DNA from: Parapedobacter tibetensis
GTDB lineage: Bacteria > Bacteroidota > Bacteroidia > Sphingobacteriales > Sphingobacteriaceae
Length of the DNA: 64,000 nt
Reading direction: 5' to 3'
NCBI RefSeq assembly: GCF_024643205.1
Contig: NZ_JAMKQJ010000001.1
Location: forward strand, 496,001 to 560,000
Part shown: positions 6,752 through 15,965 of the stretch, piece after piece
Layout: every line of letters starts with the position of its first letter
How positions within the stretch are numbered: the stretch's first letter is position 1
Translations under genes and position numbers: made by a program
The notes under the pieces: model-generated
Databases searched by the model: none
Seen by the model: the letters and a program-made list of their open reading frames with translations, nothing else
Told to the model about the DNA's origin: nothing

Positions 6752-9015
6752 AACACCGGCTTCTGTCCTTCCCACACCGGGGGCTCCACACCCAGCAAAT
6801 GCTTCACAAAGAAGTCCCGGCGCTTCTTCTCGCCGTATTCCCCGCCTGACGTGTGGCCTGCACCGGGAATGACCACCAATTCGTGTTCTTTATTTGCTTT
6901 GATCAGCGCGTCCACCACCTGCATGGTAGATGCAGGGTCTACATTGTCATCCACCTCACCCACGATGAGCATCAATTTGCCTTCCAACTTATGGGCATTG
7001 ACCACATTGGAGCATTCCGCATATTGCGGGCCAATGGGATAACCCATCCATTGTTCATTCCACCACATCTTGTCCATCCGGTTGTCATGGCAGCCGCACG
7101 ACGACACCGCAACTTTATAAAACTCCGGATGGAACAGTACCGCACCTGCTGAATTTTGCCCACCAGCAGAAGTTCCATAGATACCTAAACGGTCCAAATC
7201 CATATAGGAATATTTTTCGGCAGCAGCTTTCATCCACAAGATACGATCGGGAAAACCGGCATCTTTCAGGTCTTTCCAACACACATCGTGGAATGCCTTG
7301 GAACGCTTAGATGTACCCATACCATCAATCTGTACGACGATGAAGCCCAGTTCGGCCAATGCAGCCATCCCCTGTTGCGTACCGAAATTCTTGGGCACGA
7401 ACGATCCCTGTGGCCCGGCATAAATGTTTTCGATAATGGGATACGATTTGCTGGGATCGAAATTCGAAGGTCGAATAATGACACCCCAGATATCCGTCGT
7501 CCCATCGCGCCCCTTAGCGTGGAACACTTCGGGGTATTTCCAGCCGGTTGCCAATAGGGCAGTATTATCCGCCTTTTCCAACTCCAGTAATATCTCGCCG
7601 TCTGTTGCACTGCGGAGCACAGACACCGGCGGCGCATCGACCCGTGAATAGGTGTCTACGAATGTCGAGAAATCCGAAGAAAATGAAGCCCGGTGGTTGC
7701 CGTCTTCCGTCGTTAACGATGTAAAGCCCGAACCATCGAAATTGACACGGTAGTATTGGGTGAAGTAGGGATCCTGCCCTGCATCCTTACCGCTTCCCGC
7801 AAAAATGAGATACCGCTCGTCTTCGTCCACATGCACGACGTCTCGCACCACCCACTCGCCCTTGGTAATCTGGTTTTTCATCTTGCCGGTCTGCCCGTCG
7901 TAGCGGTATAGATGGTTCCAGCCATCGCGCTCCGATGCCCAGATAATTTCCGCACCATCATGGACATCCTTACGGTATTTTTTACCACTGTATTCGACAA
8001 AGGTTTTGCTGGTTTCCGTAATCAAGGTCCGCACCGCGCCATTGGTCGCATCAACAGAAAATACCTCGTAGCGCTGGTGCCCGCGCTGGTTGTATTCAAA
8101 CGTAAAGGCCCGGCTATCTTCTCGCCACTCAAGACGTGATAAGCTGTATTGGTTGGGAATCAGCTCAGGGTTTACCACAAAGGATTGCTTGCTTTCCAAC
8201 AAGAAAAGTACCGGTTGGTTTTGCGGCAATGCATCGCCCGGCTTCAGGTAGTTCCGTTCCTGGAGGATGGGTTGCAACTGCGTACTCGGCGAAGAGGCTA
8301 CGAAATAAACTTTCCGTTGGGTGTTGGGCCGTACCTTGTTGACCGCAAGCTTTTTGGAATCCGGCGACCAGGAAATAGATGAAGAATACGCATGTCCCAA
8401 TGCGCCGTCGTAACTCAGCTGGATTTCTTCGGCGTCACGCTTATCCCTAGGACGAAGATAGACATTGTAATTCTTGATATAAGCCACCCAATTGCTATCC
8501 GGCGATGGAATCTCCTTTACCTCATCGCCATCCCTGTCGCCCCAATAACCTTGTCTCCCTCGTCGCCTTGGTTCGGGCTTTCTTCCCGTATCATTGACCT
8601 TATAATCATCAAGGCTTGCAGCCCATACCTTTCCAAAGGCACTGAATTCGATTTTATCGGCCGATTTATAATCGATCGCATTGAAAGGGAGACTATCCGC
8701 ATCGACCTTTTCGCCACTGGCCAGCGCAAGCGCCGCTGCTAGCTTTGCATGGTCAAATGCTTCCTTCTTCTGTTTTTTTGATGCATCCACCAACATGAAC
8801 CGCCTTCCTTCCGGCGTGTTGTTTACATACCAGAATTGCTGTTGGCCCTCCAGCCAAGAAAATGCTGTGGGTGCATAAAACACTTTATTCCGGGTCGTTT
8901 CCGCGAATGCGCTTGCCCGTTTGTAGTCTGTTGCAGTACCTTGTGCGTATACCATAGAGCCGAGTACCAGCAAGACAATGGTAAACAGCTGATGTAATTT
9001 TATTTCCCCTGCCAT
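6748..9015 (-). CDS. S9 (prolyl oligopeptidase/DPP IV-type) peptidase, exported
   Basis: The ATG at 9013-9015 is preferred because it opens directly onto a signal peptide (KLHQLFTIVLLVLGSMVYAQG), giving 755 residues; the longer frame adds 16 unlikely residues. The N-terminal part is a DPP IV-type beta-propeller. The C-terminal alpha/beta-hydrolase holds the triad Ser616 (GTSAGG), Asp689 (EVDDNVDP) and His721 (GAGHTSGG). DPP IV-like enzymes release dipeptides from peptide N-termini, often after proline. The gene is the last of three leftward genes (DUF885 hydrolase, amino-acid permease, this peptidase), which suggests periplasmic peptide trimming coupled to uptake. Its 3' end abuts the mobile-element scar. 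Confidence 0.9.
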   Translation of the reverse strand: MAGEIKLHQLFTIVLLVLGSMVYAQGTATDYKRASAFAETTRNKVFYAPTAFSWLEGQQQFWYVNNTPEGRRFMLVDASKKQKKEAFDHAKLAAALALASGEKVDADSLPFNAIDYKSADKIEFSAFGKVWAASLDDYKVNDTGRKPEPRRRGRQGYWGDRDGDEVKEIPSPDSNWVAYIKNYNVYLRPRDKRDAEEIQLSYDGALGHAYSSSISWSPDSKKLAVNKVRPNTQRKVYFVASSPSTQLQPILQERNYLKPGDALPQNQPVLFLLESKQSFVVNPELIPNQYSLSRLEWREDSRAFTFEYNQRGHQRYEVFSVDATNGAVRTLITETSKTFVEYSGKKYRKDVHDGAEIIWASERDGWNHLYRYDGQTGKMKNQITKGEWVVRDVVHVDEDERYLIFAGSGKDAGQDPYFTQYYRVNFDGSGFTSLTTEDGNHRASFSSDFSTFVDTYSRVDAPPVSVLRSATDGEILLELEKADNTALLATGWKYPEVFHAKGRDGTTDIWGVIIRPSNFDPSKSYPIIENIYAGPQGSFVPKNFGTQQGMAALAELGFIVVQIDGMGTSKRSKAFHDVCWKDLKDAGFPDRILWMKAAAEKYSYMDLDRLGIYGTSAGGQNSAGAVLFHPEFYKVAVSSCGCHDNRMDKMWWNEQWMGYPIGPQYAECSNVVNAHKLEGKLMLIVGEVDDNVDPASTMQVVDALIKANKEHELVVIPGAGHTSGGEYGEKKRRDFFVKHLLGVEPPVWEGQKPVF

Positions 9016-9085
9016 TTTTCTTGATAATTTTAGATGATCTGTATCTATAGTCCAGCAATTCACTCCTTCTCGTAATCGAACGCTT

Positions 9086-10531
9086 TTAGGTGTTTTCTGG
9101 TAGCGATTTTTTACGGATCAAATAATACACGGGGATCCCCAATAAAGCGATGATGATTCCCGGCCATGTGTAATTGGGTTTATAGATAATCATCAACACA
9201 ATAAAAGCAATACCCATAAAGATATAAATCATCGGTAGCACCGGATAGCCAAAGGCCTTATAGGGCCGCGGTACATCCGGCCGCGATCTACGCAATCGGA
9301 AAATACCGATAATGGCCAATACGTAGAAGATGACCACCACACTGGAGATCATGTCCAGCAGGTCGCCATACTTACCACTTAAGCACCACAATGAAGCAAT
9401 GATACATTGCAACCAAAGGGCTACACCGGGAACGGCAGATTTATTGAGCTGCCCGACTTTCTTGAAGAAAAGCCCATCCTGTGCCATCGAATAGTAAACC
9501 CTTGCTCCGGCTAGGATGAGCCCATTGTTGCATCCGAACGTGGAAACCATGATCATGACCGCAATGATGGTAATACCGACGGGGCCGAAAATCTCCTGGG
9601 CGGCAGTCATCGCCACCCGATCTTTATCAGATGCCGCCATTTGCTCCATGGTCAGTACACCGGTGTACATGAGATTGGTCAGGAGGTAAACGATGGTAAC
9701 GATGATGGTACCTAAAGCCAAACTCAGCCCCACATTACGGCTCGGATTCTTGATTTCGCCGGCCACGGAAGACGAAGCATGCCACGAGTCACTACTGAAT
9801 ATGGCCCCCACCATCCCTGCGGCAATGGCTCCTAATGCGGCAAATGTCGTGTAATCGGCCAAGGAGCCATCAACATTCAGCCTACGAAGATTCCAAGCAT
9901 CGCCTGATAGCCAATTGGCTTGCCACACCTCGCTATTGAAGGCAAATAGGCCGAAAAGCACCAACCCCGACAGGCTCACGATTTTCACGACGGTGATAGA
10001 CGTCTGCACGGCCTTACCGCTGTTGACCCCACGGGTGTTGATAATAGTAAGGAGCAAAATAACCACAATGGAAACCAGCTGGGCGGACGACAGCTGTAAA
10101 AAGCCGAGATCCATAAGGATGACATCCTCGTCCAACTGCGGGAGGAGGTAAGCCGTGAATTTGGCGAATGCCACCCCTACAGCGGCAATCGTGGCGGTCT
10201 GTATTACCGTGAAAAACGTCCACCCAAAAACAAAGCTGACCAGGGGATTGTACGCTTCCCGCAAATAAATGTACTGCCCACCGGCTTTAGGGAACATCGC
10301 ACTCAACTCTCCGTAGCTCAACGCGGCGGTCAGCGTCATAAATCCGGTAATCAGCCATACGGCCATCAACCAGCCGGCGCTTCCGGTATTCCGTGCAATA
10401 TCCGCACTTACAATAAAAATACCCGAACCGATCATGCTCCCCGCTACCAGCATGGTGGCATCCATCAATCCCAAGGACGATTTGAACCCTACATCTTCTC
10501 CTTTCATCTGTTGAGGTTGATTATTGTTCAT
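9086..10531 (-). CDS. APC-superfamily amino acid permease
   Basis: This 481-residue inner-membrane protein has about 12 hydrophobic segments and the APC signature in its first helix (DATMLVAGSMIGSGIFIVSADIA), where the GSGIF turn forms part of the substrate site. It resembles LAT/YfnA-type amino acid transporters. The ATG overlaps the stop of the upstream DUF885 gene by four bases (ATGA), so the two are translationally coupled. The S9 peptidase follows after 70 bases. The neighbours suggest it imports amino acids released by the two peptidases; the preferred amino acid cannot be read from sequence. Confidence 0.9.
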   Translation of the reverse strand: MNNNQPQQMKGEDVGFKSSLGLMDATMLVAGSMIGSGIFIVSADIARNTGSAGWLMAVWLITGFMTLTAALSYGELSAMFPKAGGQYIYLREAYNPLVSFVFGWTFFTVIQTATIAAVGVAFAKFTAYLLPQLDEDVILMDLGFLQLSSAQLVSIVVILLLTIINTRGVNSGKAVQTSITVVKIVSLSGLVLFGLFAFNSEVWQANWLSGDAWNLRRLNVDGSLADYTTFAALGAIAAGMVGAIFSSDSWHASSSVAGEIKNPSRNVGLSLALGTIIVTIVYLLTNLMYTGVLTMEQMAASDKDRVAMTAAQEIFGPVGITIIAVMIMVSTFGCNNGLILAGARVYYSMAQDGLFFKKVGQLNKSAVPGVALWLQCIIASLWCLSGKYGDLLDMISSVVVIFYVLAIIGIFRLRRSRPDVPRPYKAFGYPVLPMIYIFMGIAFIVLMIIYKPNYTWPGIIIALLGIPVYYLIRKKSLPENT

Positions 10532-12315
10532 TTATTGAAATCATAAAACTTCCAGGTTGATTGGTAGTTCCGCTCAAGCCGTTGGTTGATGAGTGTCGCC
10601 CGTAACAACTCCATCGGCAGATAATTTTCTTTGATGACCGCATCATGGAATTGTTTATGGGTCATTTTTCCGCTATCTACCAATTCATTTTTGATACTCA
10701 TCAATTGCAGGCCGCCCACCAGATAAGCCAGTTGGTACAGCGGACTGTAGTTGGCCTCAAACGAACGTTTCACCTCACCATGGGCATTGGCGGGTTCATG
10801 GCCAACGCGGTCTACCAGGTAATCGATACATTGCTGAGGCGTCCATTCACCTAGGTGGTATTTGATGGAAAACGTGATGCGCGCACAACGATGCATCCGC
10901 CAAAAAAGCATGCCTATACGCTCTTCGGGTGTTTTAGCAAATCCCTTATCGTACAGGAGTAATTCCCAATATAAGGTCCACCCTTCCGTCCAAAAAGGCG
11001 TATTGAACGCTTCCCGACGGTAAGGCTTGTATCTACTGTTCATAAAATATTGCAGGTGGTGGCCAGGTACGAGTTCGTGCTGCACGGTACCCCTTGAGAA
11101 ATACGGGTTGTTGCCGCGCATGCTCATCAGTTTTTGCGGATGCGACATGGTATTGGTGGGGTATGATACGCTTATCTCGCGACCGCCAGTAAAGAATGGG
11201 TTCACCAGTTGGCGCTCGGGCGTCATCATAATCATTCCCCATGTTTCTTCGGCCAATGGTGGCAAATCCATCAGTTCATTGGCCTTGATGAAGTTGATGG
11301 CGTCGTCATTGAGCTTGATGATAAGCTCAGGTTGCTTGCCTGCCGGGACGTAACTATTTTTTACTTTCTCCTGTGCAGCTTTCCAGTCGTCGCCAAACCC
11401 CATTTCTCGAGATGCCTTGAGCAACTCGGCTTCACACCAGGCAAATTCCTGATCGGCTAGCTTCAGCAATTCATCGGCTGAATAGGCAATCATTTCATCC
11501 TTTAGCCGCCGGTTGAGCTCTTCTCGGCCAATCGGTTGTCCCCCGATGTTACTGCCGTCGTCAAACACCTTGGCATCGCTCTTGGATCGAATCGATTTCG
11601 CATATTCTCCAAGCGCTTCATCAAATGCTTTATAAGGTTCGGGAACCCACCAGGTGAACACTGGGTCATAACCGTTGTAAAAGTCAAATGCGTTTTTTAA
11701 CCGTGCTTTCAAGCCATCTACAGCATCACCCGCAAAGTTCGCGTCATTTTGACTAAGCTTATCCACACCTTCCAATGTAGTTTTGGCATCCTGCAGTTGG
11801 GTGAGTGCATCATGTAGGAGCTGCGCCACCTGTTCCCCTTGAACCGTAGTCCCCCGTCTGCGTTGCGCCTCAAAATCATAGACAGCGTTGGCAAATGGCA
11901 GGTGATTAGCTATCCCTTGGTATTGTGTTGCTTCGTCCTTTAGGTTTTTCTGGCTGGCTTCTATCTTGCGTTTGAGTAAAATGTAGTCTACTTGACCATA
12001 AATACTCATCCCATCGAAATCTAGCTTTGCCAACTTATCCAAGTATTCATTATTCAGCTTAATCAGCCTTTCTCGTTCTGCCGGTGAATTGGCTACCGCC
12101 GTACCACCCCATCGACCACCAGCACCTGATGACATGGGTCCATAAAAATATTGGATCGCCCGTACATCATGTCCGTACTGCACGACCAATCCAGAGCTTT
12201 CGCTGGCTTGTTCGTATAGGCTAGCCAATTGGCTACTTGACTGCGCCGATGCCAAAAACGGCGCTATCAACATCAATAACAAAAAAACAGGGTAGTTAAG
12301 TGATTTATACTTCAT
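10528..12315 (-). CDS. DUF885-family metallohydrolase (putative exported peptidase)
   Basis: The 595-residue product has a signal peptide (FLLLMLIAPFLASAQ) and belongs to DUF885, a family of largely helical putative zinc peptidases. The metal motif is HELVPGHH beginning at His413 (His413, Glu414, His419/His420), followed by the family's typical LQYFMNSRYK and WTEGWTLYWE segments, the latter probably giving a further metal ligand. Some DUF885 proteins are reported to act on small peptides or peptide-like compounds. First gene of a three-gene operon with an amino-acid permease and an S9 peptidase, so a role in extracytoplasmic peptide breakdown is likely. Confidence 0.85.
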   Translation of the reverse strand: MKYKSLNYPVFLLLMLIAPFLASAQSSSQLASLYEQASESSGLVVQYGHDVRAIQYFYGPMSSGAGGRWGGTAVANSPAERERLIKLNNEYLDKLAKLDFDGMSIYGQVDYILLKRKIEASQKNLKDEATQYQGIANHLPFANAVYDFEAQRRRGTTVQGEQVAQLLHDALTQLQDAKTTLEGVDKLSQNDANFAGDAVDGLKARLKNAFDFYNGYDPVFTWWVPEPYKAFDEALGEYAKSIRSKSDAKVFDDGSNIGGQPIGREELNRRLKDEMIAYSADELLKLADQEFAWCEAELLKASREMGFGDDWKAAQEKVKNSYVPAGKQPELIIKLNDDAINFIKANELMDLPPLAEETWGMIMMTPERQLVNPFFTGGREISVSYPTNTMSHPQKLMSMRGNNPYFSRGTVQHELVPGHHLQYFMNSRYKPYRREAFNTPFWTEGWTLYWELLLYDKGFAKTPEERIGMLFWRMHRCARITFSIKYHLGEWTPQQCIDYLVDRVGHEPANAHGEVKRSFEANYSPLYQLAYLVGGLQLMSIKNELVDSGKMTHKQFHDAVIKENYLPMELLRATLINQRLERNYQSTWKFYDFNK

Positions 12316-12331
12316 GAATCAACATTCGTTT

Positions 12332-12362
12332 AAAAAATATGTAACAAAACAATCGTTCCAAA
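12332..12362 (-). promoter_or_regulatory. Putative promoter of the DUF885-permease-S9 operon
   Basis: On the minus strand TTTG (12359-12362) is followed after 19 bases by TATTTTTT (12332-12339), close to the Bacteroidota TTTG-N19-TAnnTTTG pattern with one mismatch in the -7 box. It lies 17 bases upstream of the ATG at 12315. The rest of 12363-12590 shows no gene. Confidence 0.4.
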
Positions 12363-12590
12363 CCATTTCCTGGACAACACCATACCTCCTCAAACAAGTT
12401 GCAACAGGTTTTTCTCAAATTGGATTAGCTAAACGATGCTTACACGGTGATAAGTCATCATATCGGCAAATATAGGTAAGATGACCTTATGTAGATAGTC
12501 ACATATTAACCATTCTTACCCCGATTTGCACAGGGCTTTGTAACATCATGAATATAATTTAAGGGGAATTTATGGATAGGCGCCCTAACC

Positions 12591-13733
12591 TCAGTCTTTG
12601 AGCACTTCTCTTGAAATGACCATCCTTTGAATCTCAGACGTGCCTTCATAGATTTGGGTGATCTTGGCATCACGCATCAAACGCTCCACATGGTATTCCT
12701 TTACAAAACCGTAACCACCATGGATTTGTACGGCTTCCACCGTGGTGTTCATCGCCACTTCGGATGCATAGAGTTTGGCCATGGATGAAGCTTGCACATA
12801 AGGCAGGTCATTGTCTTTGAGCCATGCGGCCTTAAGGCATAATAGACGTGCTGCCTCTATTTGTGTAGCCATATCGGCCAATTTGAATTGGATGGCTTGG
12901 TGCTCGGCAATGGGCTTGCCAAAGGTTTGGCGTTCCTTGGCGTAATTTAAAGCGAGCTCATAGGCCCCTGAAGCGATACCCAGTGCTTGCGCGGCAATGC
13001 CTATGCGGCCACCTTCCAGTGTTTTCATCGCGAATTTGAAACCAAATCCATCTTCGCCAATACGGTTTTCCTTGGGGACTTTCACATCGCTGAACATTAA
13101 GGAATGGGTATCTGAGCCTCGGATGCCCAATTTATTCTCTTTCGGCCCTATGGTAAACCCTTCCATCCCTTTCTCCACGATGAGGGCATTGATGCCGCGG
13201 TGCCCTTTGTCTGGGTAGGTTTGCGCAATCACCAAATAGGTGGAGGCCGTGCCGCCATTGGTTATCCAGTTTTTGGTGCCGTTGAGTAAGTAATGGTCAC
13301 CTTTATCTTCGGCCGTGGTGCGCTGTGAGGTAGCATCAGAGCCTGCTTCGGGCTCTGATAGGCAGAAAGCTCCGATGTGTTCGCCTGCTGCCAAGGGTTT
13401 GAGGTATTTTTCTTTTTGGGCTTCGGTAGCATATTTTTCAAGGCCATAGCATACCAAGGAATTGTTGACGGATACCACCACCGATGCAGAGGCATCTATT
13501 TTGGATAATTCTTCCATCACCAGTACATACGATACGGTATCCAACCCCGCCCCATTGTATTTGGGGTCGACCATCATGCCCAAGAAACCTAGCTCACCAA
13601 GTTTTTTGACCTGTTCGGTAGGAAATTTCTGATGCTCGTCGCGTTCGATGACACCGGGTTTCAGTTCGCTTTGTGCAAAATCACGAGCGGCATCCCGGAT
13701 CATTTGTTGTTCTTCGGTGAGTTCGAATATCAT
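12591..13733 (-). CDS. Acyl-CoA dehydrogenase (short/medium-chain type)
   Basis: This 380-residue flavoprotein catalyses alpha,beta-dehydrogenation of acyl-CoA thioesters with FAD, passing electrons to ETF. Diagnostic segments are GAFCLSEPEAGSDAT (FAD/substrate contacts), NGTKNWITNGG, and the C-terminal IHGGYGFVKEYHVERLMRDAKITQIYEGTSEIQ. Glu363 in IYEGTSE sits at the catalytic-base position of the butyryl/short-chain class. The length is normal and there is no signal peptide. It appears monocistronic, with its own promoter. Likely role: fatty-acid or branched-chain amino-acid breakdown. Confidence 0.93.
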   Translation of the reverse strand: MIFELTEEQQMIRDAARDFAQSELKPGVIERDEHQKFPTEQVKKLGELGFLGMMVDPKYNGAGLDTVSYVLVMEELSKIDASASVVVSVNNSLVCYGLEKYATEAQKEKYLKPLAAGEHIGAFCLSEPEAGSDATSQRTTAEDKGDHYLLNGTKNWITNGGTASTYLVIAQTYPDKGHRGINALIVEKGMEGFTIGPKENKLGIRGSDTHSLMFSDVKVPKENRIGEDGFGFKFAMKTLEGGRIGIAAQALGIASGAYELALNYAKERQTFGKPIAEHQAIQFKLADMATQIEAARLLCLKAAWLKDNDLPYVQASSMAKLYASEVAMNTTVEAVQIHGGYGFVKEYHVERLMRDAKITQIYEGTSEIQRMVISREVLKD

Positions 13734-13771
13734 AATTAAGCGGTTTTTACTAGCACAACAGTGGTTCGGAA

Positions 13772-13779
13772 CAAAGATA
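13772..13779 (-). promoter_or_regulatory. -7 promoter box for acyl-CoA dehydrogenase gene
   Basis: The minus strand reads TATCTTTG here, an exact match to TAnnTTTG, 38 bases upstream of the ATG at 13733. A clear TTTG at the expected -33 distance is missing, so only the -7 element is claimed. Confidence 0.4.
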
Positions 13780-13887
13780 GCAAAAAATACTATGCAAGCA
13801 TAGTGTTTTACACGGCCTTATTGCCCTTTTATACCGATTACTCATTACCAACTACCGCCTACTAATTTTTCACAACATCACCTTTAC

Positions 13888-13906
13888 ATCCGATGTAACT
13901 TCGGAT
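13888..13906. promoter_or_regulatory. Short inverted repeat upstream of the lipoprotein cluster
   Basis: ATCCGA (13888-13893) and TCGGAT (13901-13906) form a perfect 6-base inverted repeat with a 7-base spacer, 21 bases upstream of the first lipoprotein ATG at 13928. It could be an operator, possibly for the LytTR regulator encoded downstream, or chance. No second copy was noticed. Confidence 0.25.
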
Positions 13907-13927
13907 ATAAATTTTAATTTTTTGATT

Positions 13928-14779
13928 ATGAAATTAGTACACTTCTTCTACTTAATGGCTTGGGTAATTTTTATACCCGGAGCTTGCAAAAGGGACCACA
14001 ACCCCTCTCCGGCACCGGAAAAAGAAACAGTGCTCAGTAAAATATACAAGAATGGTGTTCTGTATATGGAATATAGCTATGATGCTAACATGAAGGCAAT
14101 TAATCGGATAAATACTTACAAGTCCGACGGGCAGCTGCAGAATGCAGTGGAATTTGCGTACGATTCGAATGGTTTGTTGGGAAGCTATACCAACTATGAC
14201 GATTCCGGAGAGCCGACTACAAAAATGCTTTTCACTAAAGATGAAAACGGACATTTTCAAGAGGGTGAGTTGGTTTCCTTAAGCGGAGCCAACACGGGGC
14301 AGGTCGTTAACCGGCACAAATATTCCTACAATGCCGATGGGCTTATCAACAGAGAAGCATGGCTCAGCCTCTCCACTGGGGCCGAGAAATCGGCCAGGGA
14401 ATACACCTATTACCCCAACGGGAACCTGAAAGCCTATCACTACTACGAGAAGCTTCAACCCATGGCCATGCTGTCGCACAAAGCTGAATTCTCGCCAGCG
14501 GGAAGCCCCTTGCCGGAAACCATCGCCAAACACAAAGGGTACCCCATCAATTTTCTGATTTATGAATTTGTGGCGGAAAAAATACATTACACCATCTATG
14601 ACAATTCCGGTTCAGGAGATGATACGGAATATGCTTATCATTTTACCGACAGGGAATATAATGAGCAAGGATTCGTTATCAGCCAAAACAATACGCTTTT
14701 TGACCCACCTCCCCCCCCGTCTGAAATATTGACTATAGGTGTAAAAACAACCTATAGGTATGAATATATAGAACTATGA
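13928..14779 (+). CDS. YD-repeat-like (RHS-like) lipoprotein 1
   Basis: The ATG at 13928 is used rather than an in-frame TTG six bases earlier. The 283-residue product has a lipoprotein signal peptide (MAWVIFIPGAC) and then short repeats of the form YxYDxNxxLxxxxxY, for example MEYSYDANMKAINRI, VEFAYDSNGLLGSYTNYDD, HKYSYNADGLIN and REYTYYPNGNLKAYHYY. These resemble the YD repeats of RHS proteins, which make extended beta-sheet shells, but no toxin domain or core motif is present. It is probably surface- or periplasm-anchored. It is the first gene of a one-direction cluster, 12 bases before the Hcp-like lipoprotein, and has a paralogue at 17013-17840. Function unknown. Confidence 0.7.
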   Translation: MKLVHFFYLMAWVIFIPGACKRDHNPSPAPEKETVLSKIYKNGVLYMEYSYDANMKAINRINTYKSDGQLQNAVEFAYDSNGLLGSYTNYDDSGEPTTKMLFTKDENGHFQEGELVSLSGANTGQVVNRHKYSYNADGLINREAWLSLSTGAEKSAREYTYYPNGNLKAYHYYEKLQPMAMLSHKAEFSPAGSPLPETIAKHKGYPINFLIYEFVAEKIHYTIYDNSGSGDDTEYAYHFTDREYNEQGFVISQNNTLFDPPPPPSEILTIGVKTTYRYEYIEL

Positions 14780-14791
14780 GAAGGGCCAAAA

Positions 14792-15403
14792 ATGAAAATC
14801 ATGAAAAAGCCATATTTAATCATTGCAGCGTTGTTTATTGCAGCAGTTTTCACGCACTGCGAAAAAGAAAACACGGCCACGCCACGGGATACCGAAGGGA
14901 CAACATGCGTAGCTCCCATCGATGCCATAGCGCAATTCCTTGAACTTGAGACCACCGAGGAGAAAGTTACCCTTGAAATATTTCTCAAGTTAAAAAATGT
15001 TGATGGTGAAGTAACAGATGATAGCCATAAAGGTGAAATTAACATCCTTTCGCTTGATTGGGACACGGGTATCCAACTAGCTGATGAAATCGGCGGCCGT
15101 GAGTCCATAGGAAAAAAAGTACAATCATTTAATTTCAAAAAATATAAGGATAAAACAACCCCTGTATTGAAGGAAGCGCTTTCCTCACAAAAAATATTCC
15201 CGGAAGTCCTGCTCTCGATCCGCAAGATCACCGATGGACAGCAGCAGAAGGAAATGAAGATCAAATTAAGAGACGTGGTCATCTCCTCTATTTCGGCCGT
15301 GGATACCCAAGGAGATGACGTAATGCCCATTGAACAAATAGATTTAGGAAGTTGGTCAAAGGTAGAAGGATTGGATGTTAGTTGGGGTAAGTCTGGTTTC
15401 TAA
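14792..15403 (+). CDS. Lipoprotein with Hcp-like (T6SS tube protein family) domain
   Basis: The 203-residue product opens with a lipoprotein signal (LIIAALFIAAVFTHC, Cys23). Residues of about 58-198 then follow the Hcp pattern: EIFLKLKNVDGEVTDDSHKG, EINILSLDWDTG, KKVQSFNFKKYKDKTTPVLKE (Hcp reads F.F.K..DK.SP.L), IFPEVLLSIRK, KEMKIKLRDVVISSIS and the closing DDVMPIEQIDLGSWSKVE. Hcp normally forms the hexameric ring of type VI secretion tubes and is cytoplasmic until fired. Here it is lipid-anchored, and no TssB, TssC, VgrG or ClpV gene is in the window. The assignment rests on my reading of these motifs. A start at 14801 is possible. Likely an exported ring-forming or adhesin-like relative. 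Confidence 0.65.
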   Translation: MKIMKKPYLIIAALFIAAVFTHCEKENTATPRDTEGTTCVAPIDAIAQFLELETTEEKVTLEIFLKLKNVDGEVTDDSHKGEINILSLDWDTGIQLADEIGGRESIGKKVQSFNFKKYKDKTTPVLKEALSSQKIFPEVLLSIRKITDGQQQKEMKIKLRDVVISSISAVDTQGDDVMPIEQIDLGSWSKVEGLDVSWGKSGF

Positions 15404-15454
15404 AAGGATAAACGCAAAACATTTACTTTTAATTATAACTAAAAATTTAAAATT

Positions 15455-15850
15455 ATGACAACCCTTGCAGATTATCTTATTATCCGTGATAACCCGTTCG
15501 AAATAGGAACAGGTAATCTCACGCAGCCCAGCGCTTTTGATTTTGAGTTACCTAGCGACTATGTAAAGGGTACTAATGTAGCCAAGCCCATTTTGCAATT
15601 TATAGTAAGGGGTATCTTGGATGACGACTATTTTTTCCAGATCGGCTTCAATGACCCTCAACAGCTTCAGAGCAAATCTGAAGTTCGGTATAAGTTCAAA
15701 GATGTATCCAAAAGCAGGATTTTTACCATGCATGAAGCCATCGACGGCAGTAAGCTAAAACCGGGAAAGAACCGGGTTTACTTCAGGATTATTGAAGGCA
15801 AAGTAGGCTTTTCTGACGTAGTGCTTTGGTTTCAGCGAAAAAGAAATTAA
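15455..15850 (+). CDS. Hypothetical 131-residue beta-rich protein next to the Hcp-like gene
   Basis: I do not recognise this family. The protein has no signal peptide or membrane segment. It looks like a single beta-sandwich domain: FDFELPSDYV, AKPILQFIVRGILDDDYFFQIGFND, SRIFTMHEAIDGSKLKPGKN and RVYFRIIEGKVGFSDVVLWFQ, ending in a basic RKRN tail. It begins 51 bases after the Hcp-like gene on the same strand, with a clean ATG after an A/T-rich leader. The position suggests it is a partner, chaperone or cargo of the Hcp-like protein, but that is inference from context only. Confidence 0.6.
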   Translation: MTTLADYLIIRDNPFEIGTGNLTQPSAFDFELPSDYVKGTNVAKPILQFIVRGILDDDYFFQIGFNDPQQLQSKSEVRYKFKDVSKSRIFTMHEAIDGSKLKPGKNRVYFRIIEGKVGFSDVVLWFQRKRN

Positions 15851-15965
15851 CCCTCCAGCGCATACCGATTTAAGTCGACAGTTGTCGCGACACAGTAGTC
15901 AACACGCTAACATACCGGAATAGTTATGCATAGCAAACGGCGAACTCGTAAACAAAACAATAATT

